Source: Terriglobia bacterium (GTDB lineage: Bacteria; Acidobacteriota; Terriglobia; JAJPHL01). From it: DNA of 64,000 nt. The translations under genes were made by a program, and so were the position numbers. Numbering within the stretch: the stretch's first letter is position 1; every line of letters begins with the position of its first letter. This document shows, piece after piece, positions 24,979-34,644 of this stretch. The notes under the pieces are model-generated. The model was given only the letters and a program-made list of their open reading frames with translations, was not told where the DNA came from and ran no database searches. Location of the stretch: the NCBI GenBank assembly GCA_021325275.1, contig JAJPHL010000045.1, forward strand, positions 1-64,000. The letters run 5' to 3'.

Positions 24979-27108
24979 TCACTGGGATACGGCGGGCGAC
25001 ATCGTCAGCCAGCCTTCGGTCGGCGCCATGTCCACCGGCAGGCCGTCTTCCACCAGCACGACTTGAAACGTCACACAGAACGCGCCGCGCAATCCGACCG
25101 ACGCAAACGAGACACGCATTTCGAAAATGCGGCCCACGCAAACGTCCACGGTGCCGTGCTTCCGCGCGCCTTGCTGAAGGTGCGCCACTAACTCCACCGG
25201 CTCGGCGTTGCCCCCGCCGATTCGCACGTGAATCTCGCTGTTTGTTTTGCCGAGCGAGTCGAGCACGCCGGGAAGAAAATCGAGTCGCAGGTAAAAATTG
25301 TCGTCGTCCGCGCCGTAATGAAGCTGGTCGATGTAGAAACGGCGGCCGTGCATCGACGAAGTGGTGTGATCCGGAGAATAGAGTCCCGCGCCGAGCCATT
25401 CGAAATACGTTGTGACACGCCCGTCAATCACCGGCGAGACGAAAGCGCGCGGCGGCGCATGAAAAACGCGTTCCGCTTGTCTGGTCAGCGGCGCGGCCAG
25501 CTCAAGCGGCGCGGGTTCGCCGAGCGCGCGGTAGACGTTCGAGAGATGCGAGCGATACAAGCGATCGAAATCCGCGTCGTTGTGCGAATGATGCTCAGGA
25601 CCATACCACCAGCACCAATCGCTACCCTCGGCGATCAGCAATTCCTCCATTGCCAACTCTCGTTGCGTATCGCTGAACTCGCGACGGCCCTCGCGCTCCT
25701 CGCTGATGCGCGATTCGTAGAAGTCGCGCGCGTCGCTCAGCAAGTTCCATGCGCGGTGATCGTCGGGCGAGCCAATCCAAATGTCGAAGTTCGCGTTGAT
25801 CCACGACCCCGGCACAATGTGCGTCAGCGTGCCGCGCGCCGGCAGGGCGGCGGCCCCGCTGCCTGTGACCATTTGCATGCGCGGATGGCGTGTCACGGCG
25901 CGATAGAACGATCGCAGAAATTCGCGGCCGCTCTCCGAATAGTATTCCCAGGCGTTTTCGCCGTCCAGAATCACCGGTACCAAGGCATCTTCGCCGCCAC
26001 TTGCGGCGGCGCGCTCGATGCGTGCGACGATATCGCGCGCGGCGTCGTGCGGATCCATTTTCGAATAGACGAAACCGACGAGATCGGAGAACTGGTGGTC
26101 GCGGAAAAACAAGCGCATCGGCCCGCCGGCCGTCGCGAGATCATAGCCGGCGTACAAGCGCGACGCATCTTCCGGCACGCCGTGCGAATCGCGCGCAAAA
26201 CCCAGGCGCAGGCTGCGGCCGAGCACGCCTTCGTCGGTGGCGGCCCACCGGAATCCCGCTTCGGCGGCGAGCGCCAACGCTTGATCGGACACGGAACCTT
26301 CCGACGGCCACAATCCCAGGGGACGCACACCGAAGACTTCCTCGTGCAGTTTCACCGCGCGATCGAGATGCATTCGCGCGTCATCGGGATGATGAAAGCG
26401 GCGCGGCAGCGACGCGCCGGGATGCGATTCACTGTTGGAATCGGTGTCGCAGATGAGCGGCAAGATCGGATGATAAAACGGCGAGGTGGTCAGTTCCGCC
26501 TGGCCGCGATCTTGCGCTTCGCGATGCGCCTTGAGGATTTTCCCCAGCAATTCCTGCTGCTTGTTCCACAGCGACACCTGATCGTCGCGCGTGAAGCCGC
26601 GTTCTTTTGCCGCCAGCGCGCGAATCACCGGATCGTTTTGTTGATAGATCTCATCGACCCACGCCAGTTGTGAGAGGACTTGCAAATCGGCGATGTCTTG
26701 CGTCGTGAAGAGCGCCAGGGCGCGCTCCGGTTGCGCGCCCGCACCCGCGAAGATGCCGTGTAGTTGCTTGTAGCGCGGATAGCGCGCGATCAAATGTTCG
26801 TAGTTCGCTTGGAAAAGCCAGGTGAGCGCGAAAATGCGCTCGTCGCGCGTGAGCGCGTCGGCGGTCTTGAACGCTACTTGCATCACCGGATCGCGCGCCT
26901 CACCCGAGGCGTACTCGAGAATCTGCTTCACCAGCGACGGCACCAAGTTGATCGTGACGCGCGCTTCCGGCACTTCTTCGAGCATCGCGGCCATGCCGTA
27001 GTAGTCCTTCAGGCCGTGCATGCGCGTCCACGGCAGGCGATATTCGCCGGTGATCAAATCTTTGTAGAAGGGCTGATGCTGATGCCACAGCACGAGGACG
27101 GAAATCAT
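24979..27108 (-). CDS. glycoside hydrolase family 57 protein
   Basis: A 709-residue enzyme of the GH57 family (alpha-amylase, amylopullulanase and branching-enzyme relatives). The family's first motif, HQHQPFY, is at residues 9-15. LWPSEGSVSD holds the likely nucleophile Glu and VILDGENAWEYY the likely acid Asp. No signal peptide is seen, so a cytosolic role in glycogen or alpha-glucan turnover is likely. The C-terminal ~170 residues form a beta-rich accessory domain. The ATG at 27108 begins the conserved MISVLVLWHQHQ; upstream codons lack similarity. It is minus-strand, next to the tRNA and downstream of a secretin gene. Confidence 0.88.
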   Translation of the reverse strand: MISVLVLWHQHQPFYKDLITGEYRLPWTRMHGLKDYYGMAAMLEEVPEARVTINLVPSLVKQILEYASGEARDPVMQVAFKTADALTRDERIFALTWLFQANYEHLIARYPRYKQLHGIFAGAGAQPERALALFTTQDIADLQVLSQLAWVDEIYQQNDPVIRALAAKERGFTRDDQVSLWNKQQELLGKILKAHREAQDRGQAELTTSPFYHPILPLICDTDSNSESHPGASLPRRFHHPDDARMHLDRAVKLHEEVFGVRPLGLWPSEGSVSDQALALAAEAGFRWAATDEGVLGRSLRLGFARDSHGVPEDASRLYAGYDLATAGGPMRLFFRDHQFSDLVGFVYSKMDPHDAARDIVARIERAAASGGEDALVPVILDGENAWEYYSESGREFLRSFYRAVTRHPRMQMVTGSGAAALPARGTLTHIVPGSWINANFDIWIGSPDDHRAWNLLSDARDFYESRISEEREGRREFSDTQRELAMEELLIAEGSDWCWWYGPEHHSHNDADFDRLYRSHLSNVYRALGEPAPLELAAPLTRQAERVFHAPPRAFVSPVIDGRVTTYFEWLGAGLYSPDHTTSSMHGRRFYIDQLHYGADDDNFYLRLDFLPGVLDSLGKTNSEIHVRIGGGNAEPVELVAHLQQGARKHGTVDVCVGRIFEMRVSFASVGLRGAFCVTFQVVLVEDGLPVDMAPTEGWLTMSPAVSQ

Positions 27109-27216
27109 TCCGTAACAGTGTATCGCGGGATTTCCAGAAGCGTGCCAGGCAAGCCTCGCACATCCAAGGCGGCGGCCAGCCACCGCACTCCGTGTGGTGC
27201 GTGGCCTTGGGTGTTG

Positions 27217-28944
27217 TTACTTCAGAACAGGAATGGTGTGCTCGGGCGCGAAAATGGTGTTCGACGTGGAAGTTTGCCCCGCGCCCCAGCGTACGATGTG
27301 CGGCGTCACGACCATCAGCAGATCGTCGTCCGAGTCGGTGTTCACTCGCTGGCCGAAGAGCAGTCCTAGCGCTGGAATGTTCGCGAGTCCCGGAAGGCCC
27401 GAGGTCGTCACGCTGTTCGATTGCTGGCGCATTCCGGAGATCACCACGGATTCACCATCGGCGATGCGCATTTGCGTTTCGAATTCGCGATTCTCGATGG
27501 TGGGATTGCCGTTTACGCTCGTCGCGCCGAGCGCCGTGCTCGTGGATTTCAACGCCAGCGTGATTTCGCCGTCCGGGTGCACGTGCGGCGTGACTTCCAC
27601 CTTCAGTCCGATATCGGCGTAGTTGAAGCTGGGCACAGAATTCGCGGGAATGCCGCCGCTGGTCGCCGAACCCGCGCTGGCCGCGGCGTAGGTCACCACC
27701 GCCGTCACGATCGGATAGCGCTGGCCGATGTTGTACTTCGCGGTTTGACCGTCGGAGGCGCGCGCCAAAATCGAATCGAGCGATCGCGTCTTGCCGTCGG
27801 AGAACACGGCTTCGGCCGAGGCGCTCGGAATGGTCAGCGCCATCAGCGTGCCGCCACCGCCAAAGGTAGCCGCGGCCGTGGGAGTCGTGTTTGTGGCCGT
27901 GCCCGTTGTCGTGTTGTTGGTCGCCGATACCAGCCTGAATGGCCCGAGTTTCGTGCCAAGCGGCGTCACGCTGTACGTTTGCGTGGGAAGAATGCCCAAT
28001 TGACGCATTCGCGCTCTCGAAACTTGGATCAGTTGGAACTCGACAACGGTTTGTGCCTGACCGAGCGAGAGCCAGCGCATGATTTCAGACGCTTCGTTGA
28101 CCCGCGCGATTTCGTCGCGTACCAAAATTTCCTTGCGCGCCAAATTTACCTGCACCCATTTCATCTCCAGCAGATTGCGCAGCACGTTGGCGACGTCGTT
28201 GATCGCCGCGTCCGCGCCCATTTCGGTGGCGTCGAAGACGCGTACGCATTGCCGCTCGTATTGCTGGTGCTTCACACTAGTGTCGGCCGCGACCAGCGCG
28301 ACGGTCGAGGTAAGCGGCGCGGCAAAAGTTTTGGTGAGAATGCCGGCGGCGCGCACGGCGTCGGCGAAATCGCTGTCGCCGATTTCGAGATGGATCCGCT
28401 GCGGCTGCAACTCGTCCTCGAAATCGAAGTGGATGCCGTAGAACGTGCCGATCGCGAGGTATACCGCTTTGGTATCGCCGCGCAAATCCCACGACCGGCG
28501 CGCCCTGCGAGGCACCAACACCAAAGGCGGCGTAGTGTCCTCGCTCGGCGGGCGCGACCGCGAGCTCAGGGGCAAAGGTTCGGCCGGCGCCACGGGATTT
28601 TCCTTGCGCGCTTGCTGCTGGCGCGCGAATTCATTGCTGGGATCGACCTGATACGCCTCGGTGTACTTGCCCTCGCGAATCAACTGCGCGGCGTAGGCTT
28701 GTCGCGCCAGCTCGCGGCGCACGATGTAGTGAGAGTTGCTGGGGTCTTTCGCGGCGGCGGTTTGATAGCCGGCGAACGCGGCGGCGAGATCGTTCTTGCG
28801 CTCGGCTTTTTCGGCCGCTCTGAAGGCGGCGCGCGCGGCGCGGGCGTTGGGGGCGGGGAGGTCGTGACCGAGTCCCGGCGGTTGGGCGAAACAAAGCCCC
28901 GCGCACGCCAGACACACGACCAGTGGCAACGCGCGAAGGCTCAT
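27217..28944 (-). CDS. secretin-family outer-membrane protein (GspD/PilQ-like)
   Basis: A 575-residue exported protein with a signal peptide (PLVVCLACAGLCFAQ). An N-terminal TPR-like region (about 35-105) is followed by a Pro/Ser linker and N-domain-like modules (about 150-290). The secretin domain occupies about 400-555; it has the family's final stretch GLPGLANIPALGLLFGQ then DDDLLMVVTPHIVR. Secretins form multimeric gates for type II/IV pili or secretion systems. No other secretion or pilus genes are adjacent, so it is an orphan whose partners must lie elsewhere. It follows the 1546-aa repeat-protein gene across a long hairpin. Confidence 0.85.
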   Translation of the reverse strand: MSLRALPLVVCLACAGLCFAQPPGLGHDLPAPNARAARAAFRAAEKAERKNDLAAAFAGYQTAAAKDPSNSHYIVRRELARQAYAAQLIREGKYTEAYQVDPSNEFARQQQARKENPVAPAEPLPLSSRSRPPSEDTTPPLVLVPRRARRSWDLRGDTKAVYLAIGTFYGIHFDFEDELQPQRIHLEIGDSDFADAVRAAGILTKTFAAPLTSTVALVAADTSVKHQQYERQCVRVFDATEMGADAAINDVANVLRNLLEMKWVQVNLARKEILVRDEIARVNEASEIMRWLSLGQAQTVVEFQLIQVSRARMRQLGILPTQTYSVTPLGTKLGPFRLVSATNNTTTGTATNTTPTAAATFGGGGTLMALTIPSASAEAVFSDGKTRSLDSILARASDGQTAKYNIGQRYPIVTAVVTYAAASAGSATSGGIPANSVPSFNYADIGLKVEVTPHVHPDGEITLALKSTSTALGATSVNGNPTIENREFETQMRIADGESVVISGMRQQSNSVTTSGLPGLANIPALGLLFGQRVNTDSDDDLLMVVTPHIVRWGAGQTSTSNTIFAPEHTIPVLK

Positions 28945-28989
28945 AGAAGAAGAGACGTATAGAGCCGTGTCCAGCGTTGATCCAGTCCA

Positions 28990-29110
28990 CAGAAAAACTT
29001 TCCACAGATTGCACAGATGACACAGATTGGGTTTGCGCGATGGCTACCGTGCAGGCCATCCTCAGGCTCTTAATCTGTGTAATCTGTGTAATCTGTGGAT
29101 TGCTTTTCTG
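28990..29110. repeat. intergenic hairpin of the 9-bp-unit family (copy E)
   Basis: Arms 28990-29028 and 29072-29110 are complementary over 39 nt with some mismatches. The right arm is three tandem AATCTGTGT/G 9-mers followed by ATTGCTTTTCTG; the loop is 43 nt. It lies between two minus-strand genes (the secretin start at 28944 and the repeat-protein stop at 29115), so it could separate their transcripts. Confidence 0.82.
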
Positions 29111-29114
29111 AAAA

Positions 29115-32100
29115 TCAGTGGACTGCGATTGTCGCCGAGTTGCTCGAAATGCCGTTCTGCGTGATCACCACCGCGACCGCTGGCCCCGCCGGGACGCCCG
29201 TGGGCACGACTGCGTTCACTTGATACAGGCCCACAAATCCCGGCGCGAGTCCCGCGAACTGCACGGTGGCGTTCATGCCTCCTACCATCACGGTCGCCGG
29301 CGTGGTCACGATCGCTTTGGCCGGCGACGGCTGTCCCGTGGTCACGGTGGGCGCCGTGGGTCCCAAGCCGGTGCAGAAAATCACGATCACGTCGCCGGCG
29401 GTGGCGGGCGCGTTGGAATCCACGAGTACGTTCTTCGCGTTGAGGATCGCTCCTTGCGATGCGGTACCGGTCAGGAAGATTCCCGGCTGCGCGGCGCCGA
29501 GCGTTACGCCGATCGGCGCCGAATCGAGCTCCGACGTGCTGTTAACCGCGCGCGCCACCAGCGACGCGCGCTCGTTCACCGGGAGATCGAACGGAACTTG
29601 CGCGTTCACTTGGCCTGTGCCCGAGTAGAACAGCGGCAGGTCCTCGCCGCCCATCGAAAGTTTGATGCCGCCGAGCACCGTCGGCAGCGGGAAACTCGCC
29701 AGATTGCCGTTCGACGTCGCGAGATTGCCGCCGAAAACGGAAATGATGCTTCCCGGCGCGACGTCCTGAAGCGGCGCGAAGCTCGCACCGTTCACTGCGC
29801 CGCCTACGCCGATGAAGGGCGGCGGAGTGGTGGCGGAATTCGCGGTGACCACGCCGTTGACGGTGGTATTGGCGCTGGTCAGCGGCGATTGTACGGCTTG
29901 AATCGTGACGGCGGTTGCGGCGTTGGCGGTTACCGGATTCCATGTCGCCGAGTAAATGCCATTGCCGAGATTTGTGAGCGTCAATCCCGGATCGCCGTTC
30001 GAGAAAGTAGCCGTGACCGTGGCGTTCGTGGCGGCCTTTCCGCAATTGTCGAGCAGTTGCACTTCCAGACCTGCGGGTTGCCCGGTGACGTAATTGAAAT
30101 TCGCGGGAAGCTGGCGCATGCCCATCACCAAACTCGTTGCGGTGCATGTGGAAACCAGCACGCCCGTCGTCGGCGGCACAATGTAGGTGATCTGCACGTC
30201 TTGCGCGAGCGAGGAGTATCCTTGCGGCGCGATGGTCACAACGCTGTGATAGACGCCCGCGGCGAGAGTGAGCGACGCGTTAGTGAGGCCGATGGTGACG
30301 TTGCCGGTGAGGGCCGAAAAACTTGTCGGCTGCGCCGTGAGCCACGGCGTGTTCACGCCCACGGTGACAGATTCGGACACCGTGGAATTGCCGACCAGTA
30401 CGCTCACGGTCTGCGCGGGACTCGGTCCGCCTTCCACGAACATCAAGCTCAGCGGATAGATCGCATTCAGCGGCGGACCACTCGGCAGAACAGTTAACAC
30501 AACGGTTAAGTATTGCATCGCTTGGGTCGTGTTCTGCTGCGTTACGCCAACCAATCCGTAGTACGTGCCCGCCGCGAGCGATCCGGCGTTCACCACGACC
30601 ACCATCGTTCCCGGCGCTGTGGCGGTGGCGGTGCCGATTGCGGTGAATCCGGTTGCGCCGCCGGCTGCCGCGACCAACAACCAATTCGGACCAGTCGACA
30701 CTTGCGGAAGCGGTTGAACCACGTTGGCCGTCCAGTTGAGCGTGCCAGTTCCGGTATTGGCCACGGGAACGCCTTGCGTCACGAAACTATTCGATCCTGC
30801 GAAGGCGGAAAGCTGCACGGCCGATTGACCCAACGCGAGCACAGGACCCGCGGGCGTCATGGTCAACTGCACGTTTATCACTTGCGGCGCTTGCGAGGAC
30901 GATGCGCCGAACTGCACGGCGATTTGTCCCGCGTACACGCCCGCCGTCAAGCTACCGCTGGTGATCAACAATTGCGGGACGGCCGGCGATGTCAGGCTGA
31001 CGTTACCGCTCGACGCGGTCAGCCCCAGCCAGTTGCCGCCGTTGCTTGTTGTGATGGCCGCGCTCCAGGTTTGTGCCGTGCTCGCGGTGCTGGAGATCGT
31101 GATCGACGGAGTCGCCGTGGGATTTACGCCCACCACGCCTTGCAAATTGAGCGATAGCGGCGTCACCGAAAGCGTTCCGTTAGCCACGGGATTTACGGTG
31201 AGCGTCACCGGCACGGTGAGTAAGGGCGGATTCGCTTGCGCATCGGCGATGGTGATGGCGCCCATGTACGATCCCGGCGCCAGCCCCGAGGTGTTCGCGT
31301 TCGCAAAGAACGCGGCCGGCAGTTGACCTGCCGAAGGCGCCACGCTGAGCCAATTTCCTCCCGTCGTGGTGCTGGCCGACGCTTGCCAGGTGGTGCCTGG
31401 CGCAATCGACGAGCTCAACGTCAACACTTGCGTCGCGGCAGGAGCCCCGGCGTTCGCGGTGAATGCGAGCGCAGTAGGCATGACGGAAATTCCCGTGGTC
31501 GCGACGTTGAAGGTCACGGTGAACGAGGCGCTTTCCGCGCCCGCGGTCACCAGCACTTGTCCCACGTACTGTCCCACCAGCGTGCCGACGTTCGCGGAAA
31601 CCACAATCGTTCCGTTGCCGACACCCGTCGACGGCGTGATGGTGAGCCAATTTCCTCCCGACGTCGTTACGGCGGCCGCGGTCCAATTCGGCAGCGACGG
31701 ATCCACCGTGACGTTGACGATCTGCGTGGCGGGATTCGCCATCGTGGCCGTCGCGGTGAACGCGAGTGACGTGGGCGACACCGAGAGCGTTTGCAGCGTG
31801 GCCGTGAGCGTCACCGGCACAATGACCGACGCGATGGGCGCGTTTGGAAACGTGATGATGACTTGGCCGTTGTAAACGCCCGGCGTGAGTCCCGCCACGT
31901 TGACCCCAATCGTGATCGTGCCGTCGCCGTTTCCTGTGTTGGGCGACGAGCTGAGCCAGTTAAAGGCGCCGTTCAGCGTGAGAGTGGAGACGACATACAC
32001 AGCGTTAGCGGCCGACGAAGGCAAGGTCAGCGCGAAGGTCTGCGCCGCGGGATTCGACGTGCCGGGTGCGGAGAAATTGAGTTGCGAGGGGGCCGCGGTG

Positions 32101-33755
32101 GCGGTGGCCGTCGTGCCGATGTTCAGGAACACAGGAATCGAGATCGGTGTGACGGTCGAGCCGGAGGGCGCGCCGGAAAATCCGATAAAGACCGCGCCCG
32201 CGTAGCTGCCGGTGGGGAGTCCGCCGATCGATACGCCCACCGTGATCGTTCCGTTTCCGGTGCCCGATCCCGGGGTGACCGCGATCCATTGTCCACCGCC
32301 GGCGGTGGCGGCCGTCAGACTCCAGTTCAGATTTCCGAGCGACGCGGGAATCGTGAGCTGCACGGTCTGCGTCGGCGGATTCGATGTCGCGTTGGCGGCG
32401 GCGGTGAACGTCAGTTGCGTGGGCGAAACGCTCGGCACCGTGATAGTGCCCACGCTGAACGAAACGATTGTTTGCACGGAAGTCGGCGTCGGCGATCCGC
32501 CCGTGAAACTCACCGTGATCGTTCCGTTGTAGAGTCCCGCAGGTAACCCAGTTGGTGACGCGGAAACTGTGATCGTGCCCGTGGCTGTTCCCGATGTCGG
32601 TGTCACGGTGAGCCAGTTGCCGCCGCCTGTGGTGGCGGCGGTGGCGGTCCAACCGGTGATCGATGCCGCGGAGGGAATCGTGAGCTGCAAAGTTTGTGAC
32701 GCAGGCGCCGCGGTGCCCGGCGCGGTGAAGGCCAATTGCGATGGCGCGAGCGTGGGCTGCGACGGATTCGTGAGCGTCAACGTTACCGGCACGGTGATCG
32801 CCGGCGCGGCGCTGCTCGTGCCGGAAGCGCCCGGAAACGTGATCGTCACGGTTCCGGCGTAATTTCCTGCCGCGAGACCAGTGGCGTTAGCGGTTACGGT
32901 GATCGTGCCGCCAGCCGATCCCGACGTGGGTGTCGCTGAAAGCCAACTTCCGCCCGTTGTCGTGGTCGAAGCGACGGTCCAACTCGTGGCCGCCGATCCT
33001 GACGGGATTGTCAACGTAAGTGTTTGCGCTGCCGGACTCACGCCAAGCGTCGAGGAAAACGCCAGCGATGCCGGCGACACGCTTGGTCCCGGCGCGGTGA
33101 CGTTGAATTGCACCGGAGTCTGCGGCGGATTCGCACCGTTCACCGTGACATATCCAAAATACGTGCCGACAGCCAGTCCTGTGGCGTTCACCGACACTGA
33201 GAGCGACGTGCCCGAGCCTGATGTGGGAGAAACGCTGAGCCAATTTGCGCCATCGTATGTGAAAACCGAGGCGGTCCAACTGGCTTTCACCGATCCTGTG
33301 TTGGCGAGCGTGAGTTGCAATGTTTGCGGCGCGGGATTCGTTCCACCCGCTCCGGTTTGAAACGTCATGATCGAGGCCGCGACGTTAAACGTCACCGGAA
33401 CGATGATCGGGCTGTCGGTGCCGATCGTCACCGTCACGTGACCTTGATACGTTCCCACCGGCAGATTGCCGGCGTTTGCGTAAACCACTACGCTGCTCGT
33501 GCCGATCCCCGTCTGCGGTTGGACTCCGAGCCAGTTTCCGCCACTCTGAGTGCTTGGTATGGCCGTCCACGACGCGCCGGCATTGAAACCAGCGGTGGTA
33601 ATGGTGAGTGCTTGGCCGCCCGTGTTTCCTCCGCCGACGATGCCGAGCAGATTGATCGAGGAAGGCGAGACGCCGGACGAGGCTTGGCCGGATGCCAAGC
33701 AAGCAGGCAAAATAATACACAATAAGGCGGCAATCCGCGGAAGACTCAGTCGCAA
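29115..33755 (-). CDS. giant exported repeat protein (BACON/Ig-like modules) with Solibacter-type C-terminal domain
   Basis: A protein of 1546 residues, translated from a TTG with AGGAG six nt upstream. A signal peptide (IAALLCIILPACLASGQ) is followed by about 11 beta-sandwich modules of ~85-100 residues. Each is marked by a W-containing motif (GGNWLSV-, GGSWLSA-, NTPWLTA-) followed by P-x-S/T-G and then G-x-Y-x-G. These resemble BACON/abundant acidobacterial Ig-like repeats. A further Ig-like module (VTATFSNGDPG) and a TIGR03437-type domain (FIGVGGAVNGASF, YSGTGQVNAQVPFDL) end the protein. Likely an extracellular adhesin or scaffold; no catalytic motif is seen. Recombination between modules could change the copy number. 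Confidence 0.85.
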   Translation of the reverse strand: MRLSLPRIAALLCIILPACLASGQASSGVSPSSINLLGIVGGGNTGGQALTITTAGFNAGASWTAIPSTQSGGNWLGVQPQTGIGTSSVVVYANAGNLPVGTYQGHVTVTIGTDSPIIVPVTFNVAASIMTFQTGAGGTNPAPQTLQLTLANTGSVKASWTASVFTYDGANWLSVSPTSGSGTSLSVSVNATGLAVGTYFGYVTVNGANPPQTPVQFNVTAPGPSVSPASLAFSSTLGVSPAAQTLTLTIPSGSAATSWTVASTTTTGGSWLSATPTSGSAGGTITVTANATGLAAGNYAGTVTITFPGASGTSSAAPAITVPVTLTLTNPSQPTLAPSQLAFTAPGTAAPASQTLQLTIPSAASITGWTATAATTGGGNWLTVTPTSGTATGTITVSASPTGLPAGLYNGTITVSFTGGSPTPTSVQTIVSFSVGTITVPSVSPTQLTFTAAANATSNPPTQTVQLTIPASLGNLNWSLTAATAGGGQWIAVTPGSGTGNGTITVGVSIGGLPTGSYAGAVFIGFSGAPSGSTVTPISIPVFLNIGTTATATAAPSQLNFSAPGTSNPAAQTFALTLPSSAANAVYVVSTLTLNGAFNWLSSSPNTGNGDGTITIGVNVAGLTPGVYNGQVIITFPNAPIASVIVPVTLTATLQTLSVSPTSLAFTATATMANPATQIVNVTVDPSLPNWTAAAVTTSGGNWLTITPSTGVGNGTIVVSANVGTLVGQYVGQVLVTAGAESASFTVTFNVATTGISVMPTALAFTANAGAPAATQVLTLSSSIAPGTTWQASASTTTGGNWLSVAPSAGQLPAAFFANANTSGLAPGSYMGAITIADAQANPPLLTVPVTLTVNPVANGTLSVTPLSLNLQGVVGVNPTATPSITISSTASTAQTWSAAITTSNGGNWLGLTASSGNVSLTSPAVPQLLITSGSLTAGVYAGQIAVQFGASSSQAPQVINVQLTMTPAGPVLALGQSAVQLSAFAGSNSFVTQGVPVANTGTGTLNWTANVVQPLPQVSTGPNWLLVAAAGGATGFTAIGTATATAPGTMVVVVNAGSLAAGTYYGLVGVTQQNTTQAMQYLTVVLTVLPSGPPLNAIYPLSLMFVEGGPSPAQTVSVLVGNSTVSESVTVGVNTPWLTAQPTSFSALTGNVTIGLTNASLTLAAGVYHSVVTIAPQGYSSLAQDVQITYIVPPTTGVLVSTCTATSLVMGMRQLPANFNYVTGQPAGLEVQLLDNCGKAATNATVTATFSNGDPGLTLTNLGNGIYSATWNPVTANAATAVTIQAVQSPLTSANTTVNGVVTANSATTPPPFIGVGGAVNGASFAPLQDVAPGSIISVFGGNLATSNGNLASFPLPTVLGGIKLSMGGEDLPLFYSGTGQVNAQVPFDLPVNERASLVARAVNSTSELDSAPIGVTLGAAQPGIFLTGTASQGAILNAKNVLVDSNAPATAGDVIVIFCTGLGPTAPTVTTGQPSPAKAIVTTPATVMVGGMNATVQFAGLAPGFVGLYQVNAVVPTGVPAGPAVAVVITQNGISSNSATIAVH

Positions 33756-33975
33756 ACGGAACTCCTAGGCAACGTACCTCTCAATTATTATGCATGTCCT
33801 CGCGATTTGGTCCATAGATCGCGCGTAATGGCCCAATCTAGGCAATGAGTAGCGGGTCGGGTTGGTTCGCTTCTACCAGCAATTTTGCGGCTTTCTTGAG
33901 CATGCATGTTGCGATAGACTCTTTGAACGCATCGGCGGTCCATTTAAACGCGAGCCGAGGGGAAGGGGAGATCTC

Positions 33976-34359
33976 GTGGTTCTCAGCTTAAGCAAGGGGC
34001 ACGAAGCGGGCGACGTGGTGAATGCCACGGCGCCGGTGACCGGCGAGCCGGTGGACATTTCGAATCTCGGGGCCAACTGGGAAATCGCGCTGCACATCTT
34101 GTTTCTCTCCGAACGGCAGCGCGCGTTGTTTCAGATTCAAGAGAGCGTCGACGGATTCGCGACCTCCTTGCCGGGGCCGGCGTTCAATCCTTCGGGCGAG
34201 GTCAAGACCAGCGCGCCGCGCAAGTTCATCGCCCGTAGCGCGGACTTTCCGTCGTTGCGATTCGGACAGCCGGGCGCGCAGGTGCGGCTCAGTTTGATCG
34301 CTATCGATTCGGGTGCGCATGTCCGGTACACGGCCTTCTTGCGGACCATTGAAGGATAA
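33976..34359 (+). CDS. hypothetical protein
   Basis: A 127-codon frame from a GTG at 33976 with GGGGAG six nt upstream; the frame is open back to 33862, but that part looks non-coding. The product has no signal peptide or membrane segment, and alternates short beta-like stretches (ATAPVTGEPVDISNLGANWE, AQVRLSLIAIDSGAHVRYTA). The base composition is like neighbouring genes. I recognise no family. It stands alone, convergent with nothing, ahead of the exopolysaccharide promoter region. Confidence 0.5.
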   Translation: MVLSLSKGHEAGDVVNATAPVTGEPVDISNLGANWEIALHILFLSERQRALFQIQESVDGFATSLPGPAFNPSGEVKTSAPRKFIARSADFPSLRFGQPGAQVRLSLIAIDSGAHVRYTAFLRTIEG

Positions 34360-34562
34360 GCCGCGTCAGTAATGGAGCAGCGGAACCTTTTATTGTCGCG
34401 GCCCATGGCAGCGATTTAGCCCAAGAGGTAACACTTTACTTGGCAGTCCCGCTTGCCCTTTTGTACCATAACTTCTCGCAACAAATTGTTGGAACATTCC
34501 TAGCCGTTTGGGGATATGATTGCATTTGTTTGCGCATCATGGGGCAAGCTCTTGGTACGACA

Positions 34563-34584
34563 GGTTTTTCATTCGTGAAAAACC
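34563..34584. promoter_or_regulatory. inverted repeat with TTCG loop, candidate activator site or RNA hairpin
   Basis: GGTTTTTCA (34563-34571), TTCG, TGAAAAACC (34576-34584): a perfect 9-bp palindrome around a TTCG loop. It lies about 65 nt upstream of the sigma-54-like element, so a binding site for an enhancer protein is plausible. As RNA it would make a stable UUCG tetraloop. Confidence 0.4.
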
Positions 34585-34628
34585 GCGACTTGTCAACGAG
34601 TTGGAGGGGCCGTGGGGTGCCCTGCTTT

Positions 34629-34644
34629 TGGTCAATGGATTGCA
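34629..34644 (+). promoter_or_regulatory. sigma-54-like -24/-12 element
   Basis: TGGTCAATGGATTGCA has GG and GC separated by exactly 10 nt and a full TTGCA at -12, but only the GG of the -24 consensus TGGCAC. It is 43 nt before the ATG of the chain-length determinant. PEP-CTERM/exopolysaccharide loci in other bacteria are controlled by the sigma-54 activator PrsR, which makes the match more interesting. Confidence 0.33.

Noticed and set aside
33994-34010. Similarity of VVLSLSKGHEAG to translations of dispersed SLSKG-type repeats seen in many genomes
   Set aside because: Only the amino acid string is similar; the DNA does not carry the palindromic repeat, so no repeat element was called.
34436-34455. 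Possible sigma-54 element TTGGCAGTCCCGCTTGC
   Set aside because: GG and GC are 11 nt apart rather than the strictly required 10, and it is far from the gene; the site at 34629-34644 has correct spacing.
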